Shown one piece after another: positions 25,804-34,032 of a DNA stretch of 64,000 bases (position 1 is the first letter of the stretch; every line of letters begins with the position of its first letter). The DNA is from Rossellomorea aquimaris (lineage in GTDB: Bacteria; Bacillota; Bacilli; Bacillales; Bacillaceae_B): assembly GCF_001877785.1 (NCBI RefSeq), contig NZ_MINN01000074.1, forward strand, positions 973,742 through 1,037,741. Direction: 5' to 3'. Below the pieces are notes generated by a model. That model was not told the origin of the DNA. It saw only the letters and a program-made list of their open reading frames with translations, and ran no database searches. A program made the translations under genes and the position numbers.

Positions 25804-25865
25804 TTTACAACTAATACTGTTCAATTCTCCATTCTTAATAGTTTTCCTTTCAAAACTTTAATTGA

Positions 25866-25882
25866 TGTAAGGTTTTTTAACA
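25866..25882. promoter_or_regulatory. Weak GlnR/TnrA-like box upstream of the glnK promoter
   Basis: TGTAAGGTTTTTTAACA matches TGTNANAWWWTMTNACA with two mismatches. It is centred about 72 bp before the predicted transcription start. Confidence 0.35.
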
Positions 25883-25910
25883 TTAAAGCGTTTCCAAAGA
25901 AAATTAGTAC

Positions 25911-25939
25911 TTGATATTTTGTTATTTTCTGAATATGAT
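25911..25939 (+). promoter_or_regulatory. Sigma-A promoter of glnK-amtB
   Basis: TTGATA (25911-25916), a 17-bp spacer and TATGAT (25934-25939) form a good vegetative promoter, with a start expected near 25946. A palindrome TGTTATTT-N12-AAATAACA (25920-25947) overlaps it. Confidence 0.65.
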
Positions 25940-25958
25940 AAATAACATAACTAATTAA

Positions 25959-25975
25959 TGTTATAAAATCTAACA
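25959..25975. promoter_or_regulatory. GlnR/TnrA box of glnK-amtB
   Basis: TGTTATAAAATCTAACA matches the consensus TGTNANAWWWTMTNACA at every defined position. It lies 26 bp before the glnK ATG and downstream of the best promoter, the place expected of a repressor site. Confidence 0.75.
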
Positions 25976-26001
25976 TCGAATTTGACAAGGGAGGAAATTC
26001 C

Positions 26002-26343
26002 ATGAAGAAAGTGGAAGCGATCATCAGGGCAGAAGCATTCATTTCATTGCGCGAAGCATTGAGTCTGCGGGGATTCAGTGGACTGACCGTTTCAGAGGCA
26101 GCAGGATGCGGCAAGCAAAAAGGGAAGCAAGGGATTTTCCGCGGAAATAAGTTTGAAATTAACCTGGTTCCGCGTGTAAAGGTTGAAATGGTCGTAGACG
26201 ATGACCAGGTCGAAGGAATCATCGATCTGATCGTGGAACAATGCAGTACCGAAACCGTCGGGGACGGCAAGATCTTTATTTACCCTGTTGAAGAGGTGGT
26301 AAGGATCCGTACTGGAGAACGCGGGAAACAAGCTGTTTTATAA
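26002..26343 (+). CDS. glnK: P-II nitrogen regulatory protein GlnK
   Basis: The 113-residue protein has the P-II fold: KKVEAIIRAEAF at the start, T-loop GKQKGKQGIFRGNKF, B-loop TETVGDGKIFIYPVEE and C-loop RIRTGERG. It binds ATP/ADP and 2-oxoglutarate, and with AmtB gates ammonium uptake. The residue at the Tyr51 position is Phe (IFRG instead of LYRG), so uridylylation at this site is impossible; this fits Bacillota, which control P-II without it. It sits 60 bp before amtB. Ribosome site GGGAGGAAATTCC. Confidence 0.93.
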   Translation: MKKVEAIIRAEAFISLREALSLRGFSGLTVSEAAGCGKQKGKQGIFRGNKFEINLVPRVKVEMVVDDDQVEGIIDLIVEQCSTETVGDGKIFIYPVEEVVRIRTGERGKQAVL

Positions 26344-26402
26344 CTTTCGTTTTCAAATTGAGCAAATCTATTAATCATTCATTATTAATCGGAGGGATCA
26401 CA

Positions 26403-27785
26403 TTGATTAAAAAAATTTCTGTATTGCTTCTTCTATCACTGGGAATAAGCACTTCCGCCTTTGCCGCTTCCCCGACAGCCGAGACCGTTCAAGCATCTTT
26501 GGATTCCATATGGGTCATGATTGCAGCGTTTCTTGTTTTCTTCATGCATGCGGGATTCGCAATGGTTGAAACCGGGTTTACCCGCGCAAAAAATGCACTG
26601 AATATTTTAATGAAGAATTTCCTGACGGTTTCGATTGCCGCCGTTCTATATTTCCTCATTGGATTTGGTTTGATGTTCGGCTCAAGCGCAGGCGGATTTG
26701 TCGGAATGGATGGTTTTTTCCTCTCAGGCCGTGAAGATATCGGTTTCTTCTTGTTTCAATCCGTATTTGCCGCCACTTGCGCCACAATCATTTCCGGAGC
26801 AGTTGCCGAACGCATGAAATTGAAGAGCTACCTTATTCTGACCATAGTCATGACCGGCTTGATTTATCCTATTGTCGGACACTGGGTCTGGGGCGGAGGA
26901 TGGATTTCGGAGTTGGGGTTCGTCGATTTTGCCGGATCCACTGTCGTTCATTTGACAGGTGCTGTCGGAGCACTGATCACAGTATTGTTCCTTGGAGCCC
27001 GCATAGGCAAATATTCAAAAGGAAAAGCGAATGCCATCCCCGGGCACAATATCCCGCTTGGAGCACTTGGCGTTTTCATCCTATGGTTCGGCTGGTTCGG
27101 ATTTAACGGCGGCAGCAGCCTGGCAGCAGACCCGGAACTTGTCCCTCACGTCATCACCACTACATTATTCTCTGCATCAGCAGCCATCCTTTCATCGGCC
27201 CTTTATACGTTGGCCAGGTTTAAAAGAGTGGATCCTTCGCTGACTCTGAACGGAGCCTTGGGCGGTTTAGTCGGGATCACCGCGGGGTGCGCGAACGTCT
27301 CATTGACAGGATCACTTATCATCGGTCTTATTGCCGGCATCATTCTTGTAGAAGCTGTCACCATTCTTGATTCGAAATTCAATATTGATGACCCGGTGGG
27401 AGCGATTGCGGTCCACGGCATCTGCGGAATTTGGGGAACAGCAGCAGTCGGATTATTCGATATCCAGAATGGATTATTCTACGGCGGCGGCGCCTCCCTG
27501 CTTGCGGTACAAATAATTGGAGTGGGGGCTGTCATCTTGTGGACTTCCATCACTGTTGGAGGCTTCCTGTTCATCGTAACCAGAGTTTCCGGCATCCGCG
27601 TCTCCAGGGAAGAAGAGTTATCAGGTCTTGACTTCACAGAGCATGGATCGAATGCTTATGAACTCAAAGATACCGTGCTCGAGTCGAATTCAAACCCTTC
27701 CCCGTTCGGAAGCGAGCTTGTTGACCGCTTGAATTCGATCGGCGCTGGAAATATAAATAAAATGGATCAACGCAATACGGTTTGA
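26403..27785 (+). CDS. amtB: Ammonium transporter AmtB/NrgA
   Basis: The 460-residue protein starts at TTG 26403, 6 nt after GGAGGG; an upstream in-frame TTG lacks a ribosome site. It has a signal-peptide-like N terminus (KKISVLLLLSLGISTSAFA) and eleven helices. Amt traits include FMHAGFAMVETGFTRAKNA, HLTGAVGALI (pore His region), FGWFGFNGGSS and DDPVGAIAVHGICGIWGT (second pore His). It moves ammonium into the cell and is plugged by GlnK, encoded just before it. The soluble tail after ISVSREEE-like residues is acidic. Confidence 0.95.
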   Translation: MIKKISVLLLLSLGISTSAFAASPTAETVQASLDSIWVMIAAFLVFFMHAGFAMVETGFTRAKNALNILMKNFLTVSIAAVLYFLIGFGLMFGSSAGGFVGMDGFFLSGREDIGFFLFQSVFAATCATIISGAVAERMKLKSYLILTIVMTGLIYPIVGHWVWGGGWISELGFVDFAGSTVVHLTGAVGALITVLFLGARIGKYSKGKANAIPGHNIPLGALGVFILWFGWFGFNGGSSLAADPELVPHVITTTLFSASAAILSSALYTLARFKRVDPSLTLNGALGGLVGITAGCANVSLTGSLIIGLIAGIILVEAVTILDSKFNIDDPVGAIAVHGICGIWGTAAVGLFDIQNGLFYGGGASLLAVQIIGVGAVILWTSITVGGFLFIVTRVSGIRVSREEELSGLDFTEHGSNAYELKDTVLESNSNPSPFGSELVDRLNSIGAGNINKMDQRNTV

Positions 27786-27790
27786 TCATT

Positions 27791-27838
27791 CCATAGAAAA
27801 GCCCCGTCCGTTTTTTTGCGGACGGGGCTTTTCTATGG
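27791..27838. terminator. Bidirectional terminator amtB / asnO
   Basis: CCATAGAAAAGCCCCGTCCG and CGGACGGGGCTTTTCTATGG pair perfectly over 20 bp around an 8-nt T-rich loop, with internal A- and T-runs. Confidence 0.9.
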
Positions 27839-27852
27839 ATGCAGCTCTCACT

Positions 27853-29700
27853 CTACTCCACTATCTGTATATTATAATCATTAAACCACACATGGATCTG
27901 CCCAAGGTGTGCCAGTAACTGCGGCCCGCTCATCAACTGGCCGTACCAAGGGACCTTAAAAGCAGAACCGCCGGTTTTCACGATTTCTTTCAGCTTTTGC
28001 TCGTTGAAAAGTTCATACAGGATACTCGATCTGTCTGCCAGAATTTCTTCCAGCCAGCCGCTCACCAAATTTGTATAGACTGGATGATGCGTTTTTGGAT
28101 AAGGGCTTTTTTTCCGATAAAGCACTTCATCCGGCAAAATCCCTTCCAGCGCCTTCCTCAGGATACCTTTTTCCCTGTTCTCATGCATCTTCATTTCCCA
28201 CGGGATATTCCATACGTACTCTACCAATCTATGATCTGCGAATGGGACCCTGACTTCCAGGCTCGCCCCCATGCTCATCCGGTCTTTCCGATCGAGCAGA
28301 GTCGTCATGAACCAGATCAAATTCAAGTAGAATAATTGTCTTCTTTTCGTTTCAATTTCATTTTCCCCGTCAAGCAAAGGCGTTTCCGCGACCGTGTTAT
28401 CATACTGTGCAAGAACATATTCCTGAAGGTTCAATTTCTTCTTCCAGTCATCCTTCAACAGCCCCTGCCTTTCAGCGACCGAGCGCATCCATGGGAATCC
28501 CCTTCTGTTAAAATCGTCCTCGCGGTGGAACCATGGATACCCTCCGAATATTTCATCCGCACACTCACCCGAGAGCCCGACTGTAAACTCGTTTTTAATC
28601 TCTTTGCAGAACCATAAAAGCGAAGAATCCACATCCGCCATTCCCGGAAGATCCTTTACATGTACGGCTTCGATCAGGTAATCTTTCAGTTCCTGCTGAC
28701 TGATCACGCACCGGTGGTGGATCGTATTGAATTCTGAAGACATTTTTTCAATCCACGGCGCATCCGAATTCGGCTGAAAGTCACTCTTCGTAAAATACTG
28801 ATCATTTTCTTCGTAATCGATCGAATAAGTATGAAGCCGCCCCTTCCCTTCATCGCGGTAGGTATTGGCAGCTATTGCAGTAATGGCACTCGAGTCCACT
28901 CCACCTGACAAGAATGAACACAGTGGAACGTCAGATACAAGCTGGCGTTTTATTGCATCCGACAGCAAGAACCGCACATTGGAAACCGTATCTTTAAACG
29001 AGTCCTCGTGCTTCTCACTCTTCACATTCCAGTATCTCCAGATTTTCAGTCCGCCTTTCGAGAAAGTCATGGCATGTGCAGGACGAAGCTCCTTGACTCC
29101 TTTAAAGACCCCTTCACCCGGAGTGCGGGACGGCCCCAGGCCAAGCACTTCCGAGAGGCCCCCGTGTGTAACTTCCGGTTTGACATCCGGATGGGCCAGC
29201 AATGCTTTGATTTCCGAGCCGAATAAGAATCCGCCGTCTTTTTCAAAATAAAATAAAGGTTTTACACCCATACGGTCCCTGCCGATGAAGACATGTTCCT
29301 TTTGACTGTCCCAGATGGAAAAGGCAAAAATCCCGTTTAAATGATTGACACATTCTTCACGCCATTCAATATAGGAAGTCAACAAGACTTCTGTATCTGA
29401 ATGGCCGTTGAATGCATACCCTTTTCCCTTTAACACTGCGCGCAGATCTTCTGTATTATATAACTCGCCATTATAGCAGATCGTATACACATGACCCTGA
29501 TGAGTAATGCTCATCGGCTGCCTTCCGCCTTCGGGATCCACCACGATCAGGCGTTTATGACCAAATGCTGCATGTGGACTGACCCAGGTATTCGTTTCAT
29601 CCGGGCCCCTCTTCGACAGTTTTTCTGCCATTTCACCGACAATATTTTCCTGGTTTGAAAGATTTCGTTTATAATGAATCCAACCTGTAATACCGCACAT
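27853..29700 (-). CDS. asnO: Asparagine synthetase (glutamine-hydrolysing), AsnO type
   Basis: The 615-residue protein starts at ATG 29700, so the second residue is the N-terminal nucleophile Cys (MCGITGWIH). The glutaminase domain has LSKRGPDETNTW and YNGELYN; the synthetase domain has the ATP loop CSFLSGGVDSSAI. It converts aspartate, glutamine and ATP to asparagine. Length equals B. subtilis AsnO (about 614), the sporulation-linked paralogue, rather than AsnB or AsnH; synteny with yis genes agrees. It is convergent with amtB. Confidence 0.9.
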   Translation of the reverse strand: MCGITGWIHYKRNLSNQENIVGEMAEKLSKRGPDETNTWVSPHAAFGHKRLIVVDPEGGRQPMSITHQGHVYTICYNGELYNTEDLRAVLKGKGYAFNGHSDTEVLLTSYIEWREECVNHLNGIFAFSIWDSQKEHVFIGRDRMGVKPLFYFEKDGGFLFGSEIKALLAHPDVKPEVTHGGLSEVLGLGPSRTPGEGVFKGVKELRPAHAMTFSKGGLKIWRYWNVKSEKHEDSFKDTVSNVRFLLSDAIKRQLVSDVPLCSFLSGGVDSSAITAIAANTYRDEGKGRLHTYSIDYEENDQYFTKSDFQPNSDAPWIEKMSSEFNTIHHRCVISQQELKDYLIEAVHVKDLPGMADVDSSLLWFCKEIKNEFTVGLSGECADEIFGGYPWFHREDDFNRRGFPWMRSVAERQGLLKDDWKKKLNLQEYVLAQYDNTVAETPLLDGENEIETKRRQLFYLNLIWFMTTLLDRKDRMSMGASLEVRVPFADHRLVEYVWNIPWEMKMHENREKGILRKALEGILPDEVLYRKKSPYPKTHHPVYTNLVSGWLEEILADRSSILYELFNEQKLKEIVKTGGSAFKVPWYGQLMSGPQLLAHLGQIHVWFNDYNIQIVE

Positions 29701-29857
29701 GATGATCATCCTCACTTTCTGGTCAAACAAACTGGGCTCTCTGACACATAGATTATCTTATGCATTTCGGGATAAATGGTTAATTGCCTCACTCAATCTT
29801 CACATGAATGAAATATGATAATTATGATAAGAAATGTAGTTAAGGAGGGATATTCAT

Positions 29858-30421
29858 TTGAGTAATATATATCGTTCAAACATCCTAAAATCCCAAAAGA
29901 GAGCATTTTCAGAAGGAACCGTCCTGGTTGATGAAGATACTTGGCTTTTCTTTGAAATAGATGCAGAAGAAGAATCAGAGCTTGAATTTTATATTAATCA
30001 TGAAATAAGGCTTTTAAGGGAGGATACCTGGATTACAGGCGTACTTTTAGAAAACGGAATCGTCGCAACTCCATATGAGCGCATAAGGATGCTTGACGGA
30101 GACAGGATCCAGATAAAGAAGAACATCCTCTTTTCTTTGGAAAATCTGATCGGGGATATTTCTGATGATGCTTTTCTTCAATTCATCACTACCTTAAACA
30201 ATTTAAATTATTCACTTTATGATTGTATATTCTGTCACAATCACCTTGTGTTCCTGGGCGGCCAGAAAATGAAGCAGGGCGTGAATTTCATTAACTTTGA
30301 CAATGGTGATGAAGTATGTGCAGTCCAGCATCATTTTACCTATTTTAAAAAGAAGCGGGACCGCTTTGAATTCACACTCAGCACTGGAAAACGAATCGTA
30401 ATCGAAAACTTCAATTTATGA
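29858..30421 (+). CDS. Conserved-looking protein of unknown function
   Basis: The 187-residue protein starts at TTG 29858, 9 nt after AAGGAGGG. It is soluble and acidic in the first half (VDEDTWLFFEIDAEEESELEFYI), then has predicted beta strands (WITGVLLENGIVATPYERIRML) and two His/Cys-bearing stretches (YDCIFCHNHLVFLGGQK and CAVQHHFTYFKKKRDRF) that could bind metal. The end, GKRIVIENFNL, is beta-rich. No signal or membrane helix. I do not recognise the family; DUF2777 was considered but not supported. It ends in a strong terminator shared with the convergent EAL gene. Confidence 0.7.
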   Translation: MSNIYRSNILKSQKRAFSEGTVLVDEDTWLFFEIDAEEESELEFYINHEIRLLREDTWITGVLLENGIVATPYERIRMLDGDRIQIKKNILFSLENLIGDISDDAFLQFITTLNNLNYSLYDCIFCHNHLVFLGGQKMKQGVNFINFDNGDEVCAVQHHFTYFKKKRDRFEFTLSTGKRIVIENFNL

Positions 30422-30430
30422 TGCAAAGGC

Positions 30431-30477
30431 AAAAAAATCGTGTTCACCGGCAAACGCCGGCAAACACGATTTTTTTA
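30431..30477. terminator. Bidirectional terminator with nested hairpin
   Basis: AAAAAAATCGTGTT pairs with AACACGATTTTTTT, and inside it CCGGC-AAAC-GCCGG forms a second stem. The structure overlaps the stop codon of the EAL gene. Confidence 0.88.
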
Positions 30478-33405
30478 TTTTGTCCAAGCCAGCTCCCCCT
30501 GCACGGCAACCAAATCCCGCTTCATTAGAAATTCGTCCATCTTGCATGGGGGCATCGGTTTTTCAATCAAGAAACCTTGAGCATAATCGCATCCCAATTG
30601 TTTGAGCAGTTTAAGCTGCCGGGCGGTTTCCACCCCTTCCGCAACCACTTTCAAATTCAGCCCCCTCCCCATCATCGAAACGGACTGGACGATTGCCACA
30701 TCAGGTGAGTGATCACTCATATTGCGCACGAATGATCTGTCAATTTTCAGCATATCGATCGGTAAGTGTTTCAGGTAGCTCAACGATGAATAGCCGGTGC
30801 CGAAATCGTCGATTGCAAGTTTAACCCCCAGCTTCGAGAGTTCCTTCATGACTTCAACTGAATAAGACGCATCATGAAGCATGATGGTTTCTGTAAGTTC
30901 AAGGCAAAGGTACTCTGGAGGCAGTCCGGAGATTTTCAATGCTTCCTTTACGTCACTCAGGAAAGCAGGATGCTGGAATTGAATGGCCGACACATTCACG
31001 GATACGTAGAATTCACCAAGTCTTTTGTCCAACCATGTTTTCAGCTGTTCACAAGCACCCGTCAATACCCACTTACCAAGTTCCTGTATCAGCCCTGCCT
31101 CTTCTGCAAGCGGGATGAATTCGGCTGGAGAGATATGCCCTAAATCTTCATGCTCCCACCGGAGAAGCGCTTCACATCCAATCAATGATTCATTCGGAAC
31201 GTCAATGATCGGCTGATAAGCGATATACAAATCATTTTTTGCGATGGCCTTTCTGAGCTGTGCTTCCATTTCCACTTTTCTCAGTGTCTCTTCATTCATA
31301 TCCCTTGAAAAGTATACCGTATTATTCCCGCCGCGTGATTTTGCATGATTCAGCGCTGCATCCGCATTCCGCAGTACTTCTGATGACTTTTCTCCGTCTC
31401 TCGGATATATTCCGACACCGATGCTGACGGTCATGTAGAAATCTTTCCCGTTGTAGGAAAACGGCTCTTTGATTGCTTTTAAAATTGCATCCGTCAAAGA
31501 AGAAATGCTTTCCTCATTCACATTTTTTGATAAAAGCACAGTGAATTTATCCCCGCTGAAACGTCCGAGGTACGCGCCCTTTGGAAGGGTATCCCCCAGT
31601 CGTCCGGCAAGCTCTCTAATGACAAGGTCTCCTGCCCTGTGCCCCAATGTATCATTGATGATCTTAAATCTGTCGATATCCATGAACAGCACGGCCAGCT
31701 CCCTTTTTTTCTTTTTCGCCCGCTGAATGTGTTCATCGATGATTTCACGGAACTTCTGTTTGTTCGGCAGATCAGTATCCCCGTCGTAATATGCCAGCTG
31801 GGTAATCTTCTTTTCCGACTGCCTTTGCTGGGTGACGTCTTTTCCTATTCCGAATATCCCGACACATTGACCGTTTACCGTGATCGGGATATTTTTTATC
31901 TGAAAATGATTGATTCTGCCATCCCTGGTTGATATAGGGAGATCATAATACTGTTCCCTGCCGTCCATTGCGCGATAGAAATGTCTCCTTACCCTCTGAC
32001 GATCTCCATGCATTATATAATTCAGTGCATTCTTGCCGATCAGTTCCCTTTCACTGTAACCGAACGTTTTTATAAATGAAGGGTTAAGCGAGGTGAACCG
32101 CCCCTTCAAATCGGTGCTGTAAACGAAATCTGTATTATTATCAAAAAGAGAACGATAATATTCTTCCGATAACTCTATATTTTGTGTAAGTTCCCTGATG
32201 TCACTTGATGCGGTATTGATCAAGTTCGTCAATGTCATCATCGCATTGGCCTCTGGGGCAAGACGAAACTCCGGCCGGAAGTCCAGAAGCGGTTCCCTTA
32301 CTTCCTCAGAGATACCAAAATAGGTCATCGAGTGTGCTATCAGTTTAGGTTGATCGTTTGCATCATATCCGAACTCACCATAAGAAAAAAAGCCGTTGAC
32401 CGCTGAAATTTCATTCAATTTGTCCAGTTCCTGCTGAGTGAAATCCCTGATATATCTTTTACGGGCAGTGCAGTTGAACACATAATGGGCCTCTACCGGT
32501 CTCCGCTTCAGCTTGTTCAACTGCCTGGAAGTGGACTCCAGCAGATCCTGGACATTCACAAATCCGAAGCTGACCCTGTCTCCTTCATCCAACTCCCTGC
32601 TGACCTCGATTGCGCCGTGAGGGAATATATTTATGACATATACAGCTGTTTTTTCATTTCCCTGCCGGAACAAAAAAGGAAATTCGATCGAAGAATCCGG
32701 AAGGTCCTTGACGAACGCTTTCCCCAAATACCTTTCTAGTACATGAAGTGGTTTTTTTTCATTTATTTTATAAATGACATTTCCTTGCGATTTCGTTATT
32801 TCAAAGGAAGGACCTACTTCCTGCCAATGTTCCAGCGCATACGTATGAACTTGAAGGTCGGAATGATTCAACGAAACGGCTGCCACACCATTTTCTGATA
32901 TTTGGTCACCGGTGAATACGAAAGACGGCATATGTGAGGGATCATCCGCAGAGACTCCCCCGACGATTCTGAATTCACCATTCCGCGGGGAAATTCCCTG
33001 CAGGATTCCTGATATATCCATTTTAAGATGACTTACAAGAAGGATGACTGCTTTCGTATCAAAACGGATCAGTTCATCATACATACGTCCGCCATCCCTC
33101 AAACCTTGATTTCCTTCGTTTACAAGAAAAGAATTCAGTTCGGTTTTCCCAAATGCTGTGAATGTAAGTACAACGTCAGGCAGCATCCGCCCTTCGAATA
33201 TTTGACCACTTGAACTGCAGCCGATCAGCGTTGCCCGGGGTAATGAAGAAGCCACTTCTATTTGAAGAGAAGTGATGAAGTCAATGGAGGAATGACCTGT
33301 GAAGGCTTGAACGAGGAGAGAAGGGAACAAATCCAAATCATTTTCCTTAATGAATTTCTTCAATGAGTTTTCGTCTTTATATATGCATTGAAAGGAAGCA
33401 ATCAT
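30475..33405 (-). CDS. FIST-PAS-GGDEF-EAL signalling protein
   Basis: The 976-residue protein starts at ATG 33405, with GAGTGG 9 nt upstream. Domains in order: FIST N (about 25-200), FIST C (about 220-370), PAS (about 405-520, YRSLFDNNTDFVYSTDLKG), GGDEF-like (about 540-700) and EAL (about 715-965). No membrane helix. The GGDEF motif is FSGDKF, with Lys for the catalytic Glu, so cyclase activity is unlikely. The EAL domain keeps EALLRW, ELTETI, IDDFGTGYSSL, KIDRSFV and AEGVET, so it should hydrolyse cyclic di-GMP. FIST domains bind small ligands, perhaps amino acids. Stands alone. Confidence 0.9.
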   Translation of the reverse strand: MIASFQCIYKDENSLKKFIKENDLDLFPSLLVQAFTGHSSIDFITSLQIEVASSLPRATLIGCSSSGQIFEGRMLPDVVLTFTAFGKTELNSFLVNEGNQGLRDGGRMYDELIRFDTKAVILLVSHLKMDISGILQGISPRNGEFRIVGGVSADDPSHMPSFVFTGDQISENGVAAVSLNHSDLQVHTYALEHWQEVGPSFEITKSQGNVIYKINEKKPLHVLERYLGKAFVKDLPDSSIEFPFLFRQGNEKTAVYVINIFPHGAIEVSRELDEGDRVSFGFVNVQDLLESTSRQLNKLKRRPVEAHYVFNCTARKRYIRDFTQQELDKLNEISAVNGFFSYGEFGYDANDQPKLIAHSMTYFGISEEVREPLLDFRPEFRLAPEANAMMTLTNLINTASSDIRELTQNIELSEEYYRSLFDNNTDFVYSTDLKGRFTSLNPSFIKTFGYSERELIGKNALNYIMHGDRQRVRRHFYRAMDGREQYYDLPISTRDGRINHFQIKNIPITVNGQCVGIFGIGKDVTQQRQSEKKITQLAYYDGDTDLPNKQKFREIIDEHIQRAKKKKRELAVLFMDIDRFKIINDTLGHRAGDLVIRELAGRLGDTLPKGAYLGRFSGDKFTVLLSKNVNEESISSLTDAILKAIKEPFSYNGKDFYMTVSIGVGIYPRDGEKSSEVLRNADAALNHAKSRGGNNTVYFSRDMNEETLRKVEMEAQLRKAIAKNDLYIAYQPIIDVPNESLIGCEALLRWEHEDLGHISPAEFIPLAEEAGLIQELGKWVLTGACEQLKTWLDKRLGEFYVSVNVSAIQFQHPAFLSDVKEALKISGLPPEYLCLELTETIMLHDASYSVEVMKELSKLGVKLAIDDFGTGYSSLSYLKHLPIDMLKIDRSFVRNMSDHSPDVAIVQSVSMMGRGLNLKVVAEGVETARQLKLLKQLGCDYAQGFLIEKPMPPCKMDEFLMKRDLVAVQGELAWTK

Positions 33406-33489
33406 ATTCCACACCCACTCTGAAAAGACATGATACTACAAAAATACCACAATTCGACAGTTTTGGATATTTATTTTTCGCATCTATGA

Positions 33490-33540
33490 AATACGCTTTT
33501 GATTTCCGTTGAAGACTACGCTTTCCGCTAGTCGGCGAAT
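33490..33540. repeat. Fragment of dispersed Bacillaceae repeat
   Basis: TTGATTTCCGTTGAAGACTACGCTTTCCGC resembles the reverse complement of the second part of the 25573-25803 repeat (TTGATTTTCGTG...GCTTTCCGCGGGC). Only this end is present. Confidence 0.5.
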
Positions 33541-33554
33541 ATTCCTTGATTACA

Positions 33555-33584
33555 TAAAAAAAGCCTGCGTGAGCAGACTTTTTT
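33555..33584. terminator. Terminator after yisL
   Basis: AAAAAAGCCTGC-GTGA-GCAGACTTTTTT forms a 12-bp stem (one wobble on the minus strand) with a tetraloop and T-run on the minus strand, 11 bp past the yisL stop. Confidence 0.85.
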
Positions 33585-33594
33585 CCTGAACCTA

Positions 33595-33954
33595 TTAAAT
33601 GCCGAGCGGCAGGCTGAATCCGAGGATGAAGACGATGATGAGGGAAATAACCAGCAGGATCCAGAACATCTTCGTGCTTTTCCCTTTGTTCATCCGTACA
33701 AGGATCATTTCAAACATTCCGATCACCCAGACACCGACCAGCGCCTTGATCCCGTATAAGGCAGGATTGATGCCCTGATGCTTCCAGAACAGCAAAGCAC
33801 CTGTCAGAATGATGAGAAGATAGAACAGACGCAGAATCATGTGAACCACTTTCATGCCTTTCGCTTTGCCGGCATTATGGAGCCTTACCGCTACAAAGAA
33901 AAGGATGATCGCAATCACCCACGTCGTAATATGTGCATGTGTGTTATCAAACAT
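33595..33954 (-). CDS. yisL: YisL family membrane protein (DUF1516)
   Basis: The 119-residue protein has four hydrophobic helices and matches YisL in the N-terminal HAHITTWVIAIILFFVAVRL, GMKVVHMILRLFYLLII and ALYGIKALVGVWVIGMFEMI blocks. Function unknown; located in the cytoplasmic membrane. It is followed on the same strand by nothing before its terminator and preceded by yisK, the B. subtilis order. Ribosome site GGGAGGTTCACT. Confidence 0.87.
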   Translation of the reverse strand: MFDNTHAHITTWVIAIILFFVAVRLHNAGKAKGMKVVHMILRLFYLLIILTGALLFWKHQGINPALYGIKALVGVWVIGMFEMILVRMNKGKSTKMFWILLVISLIIVFILGFSLPLGI

Positions 33955-34032
33955 AGTGAACCTCCCAATGCAAAAATATTAATGCTCATCATATATTACC
34001 ACAAGCACTGCGGCAACAGAAAATGTAACCAC

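Noticed and set aside
25533..25914. Open frames in the gap before glnK
   Set aside because: They cover dispersed repeats and promoter sequence, have no good ribosome sites and no recognisable products.
26358..26402. Upstream TTG start for amtB giving 15 extra residues
   Set aside because: No ribosome site before it, whereas TTG 26403 has GGAGGG at 6 nt and gives a normal signal-like N terminus.
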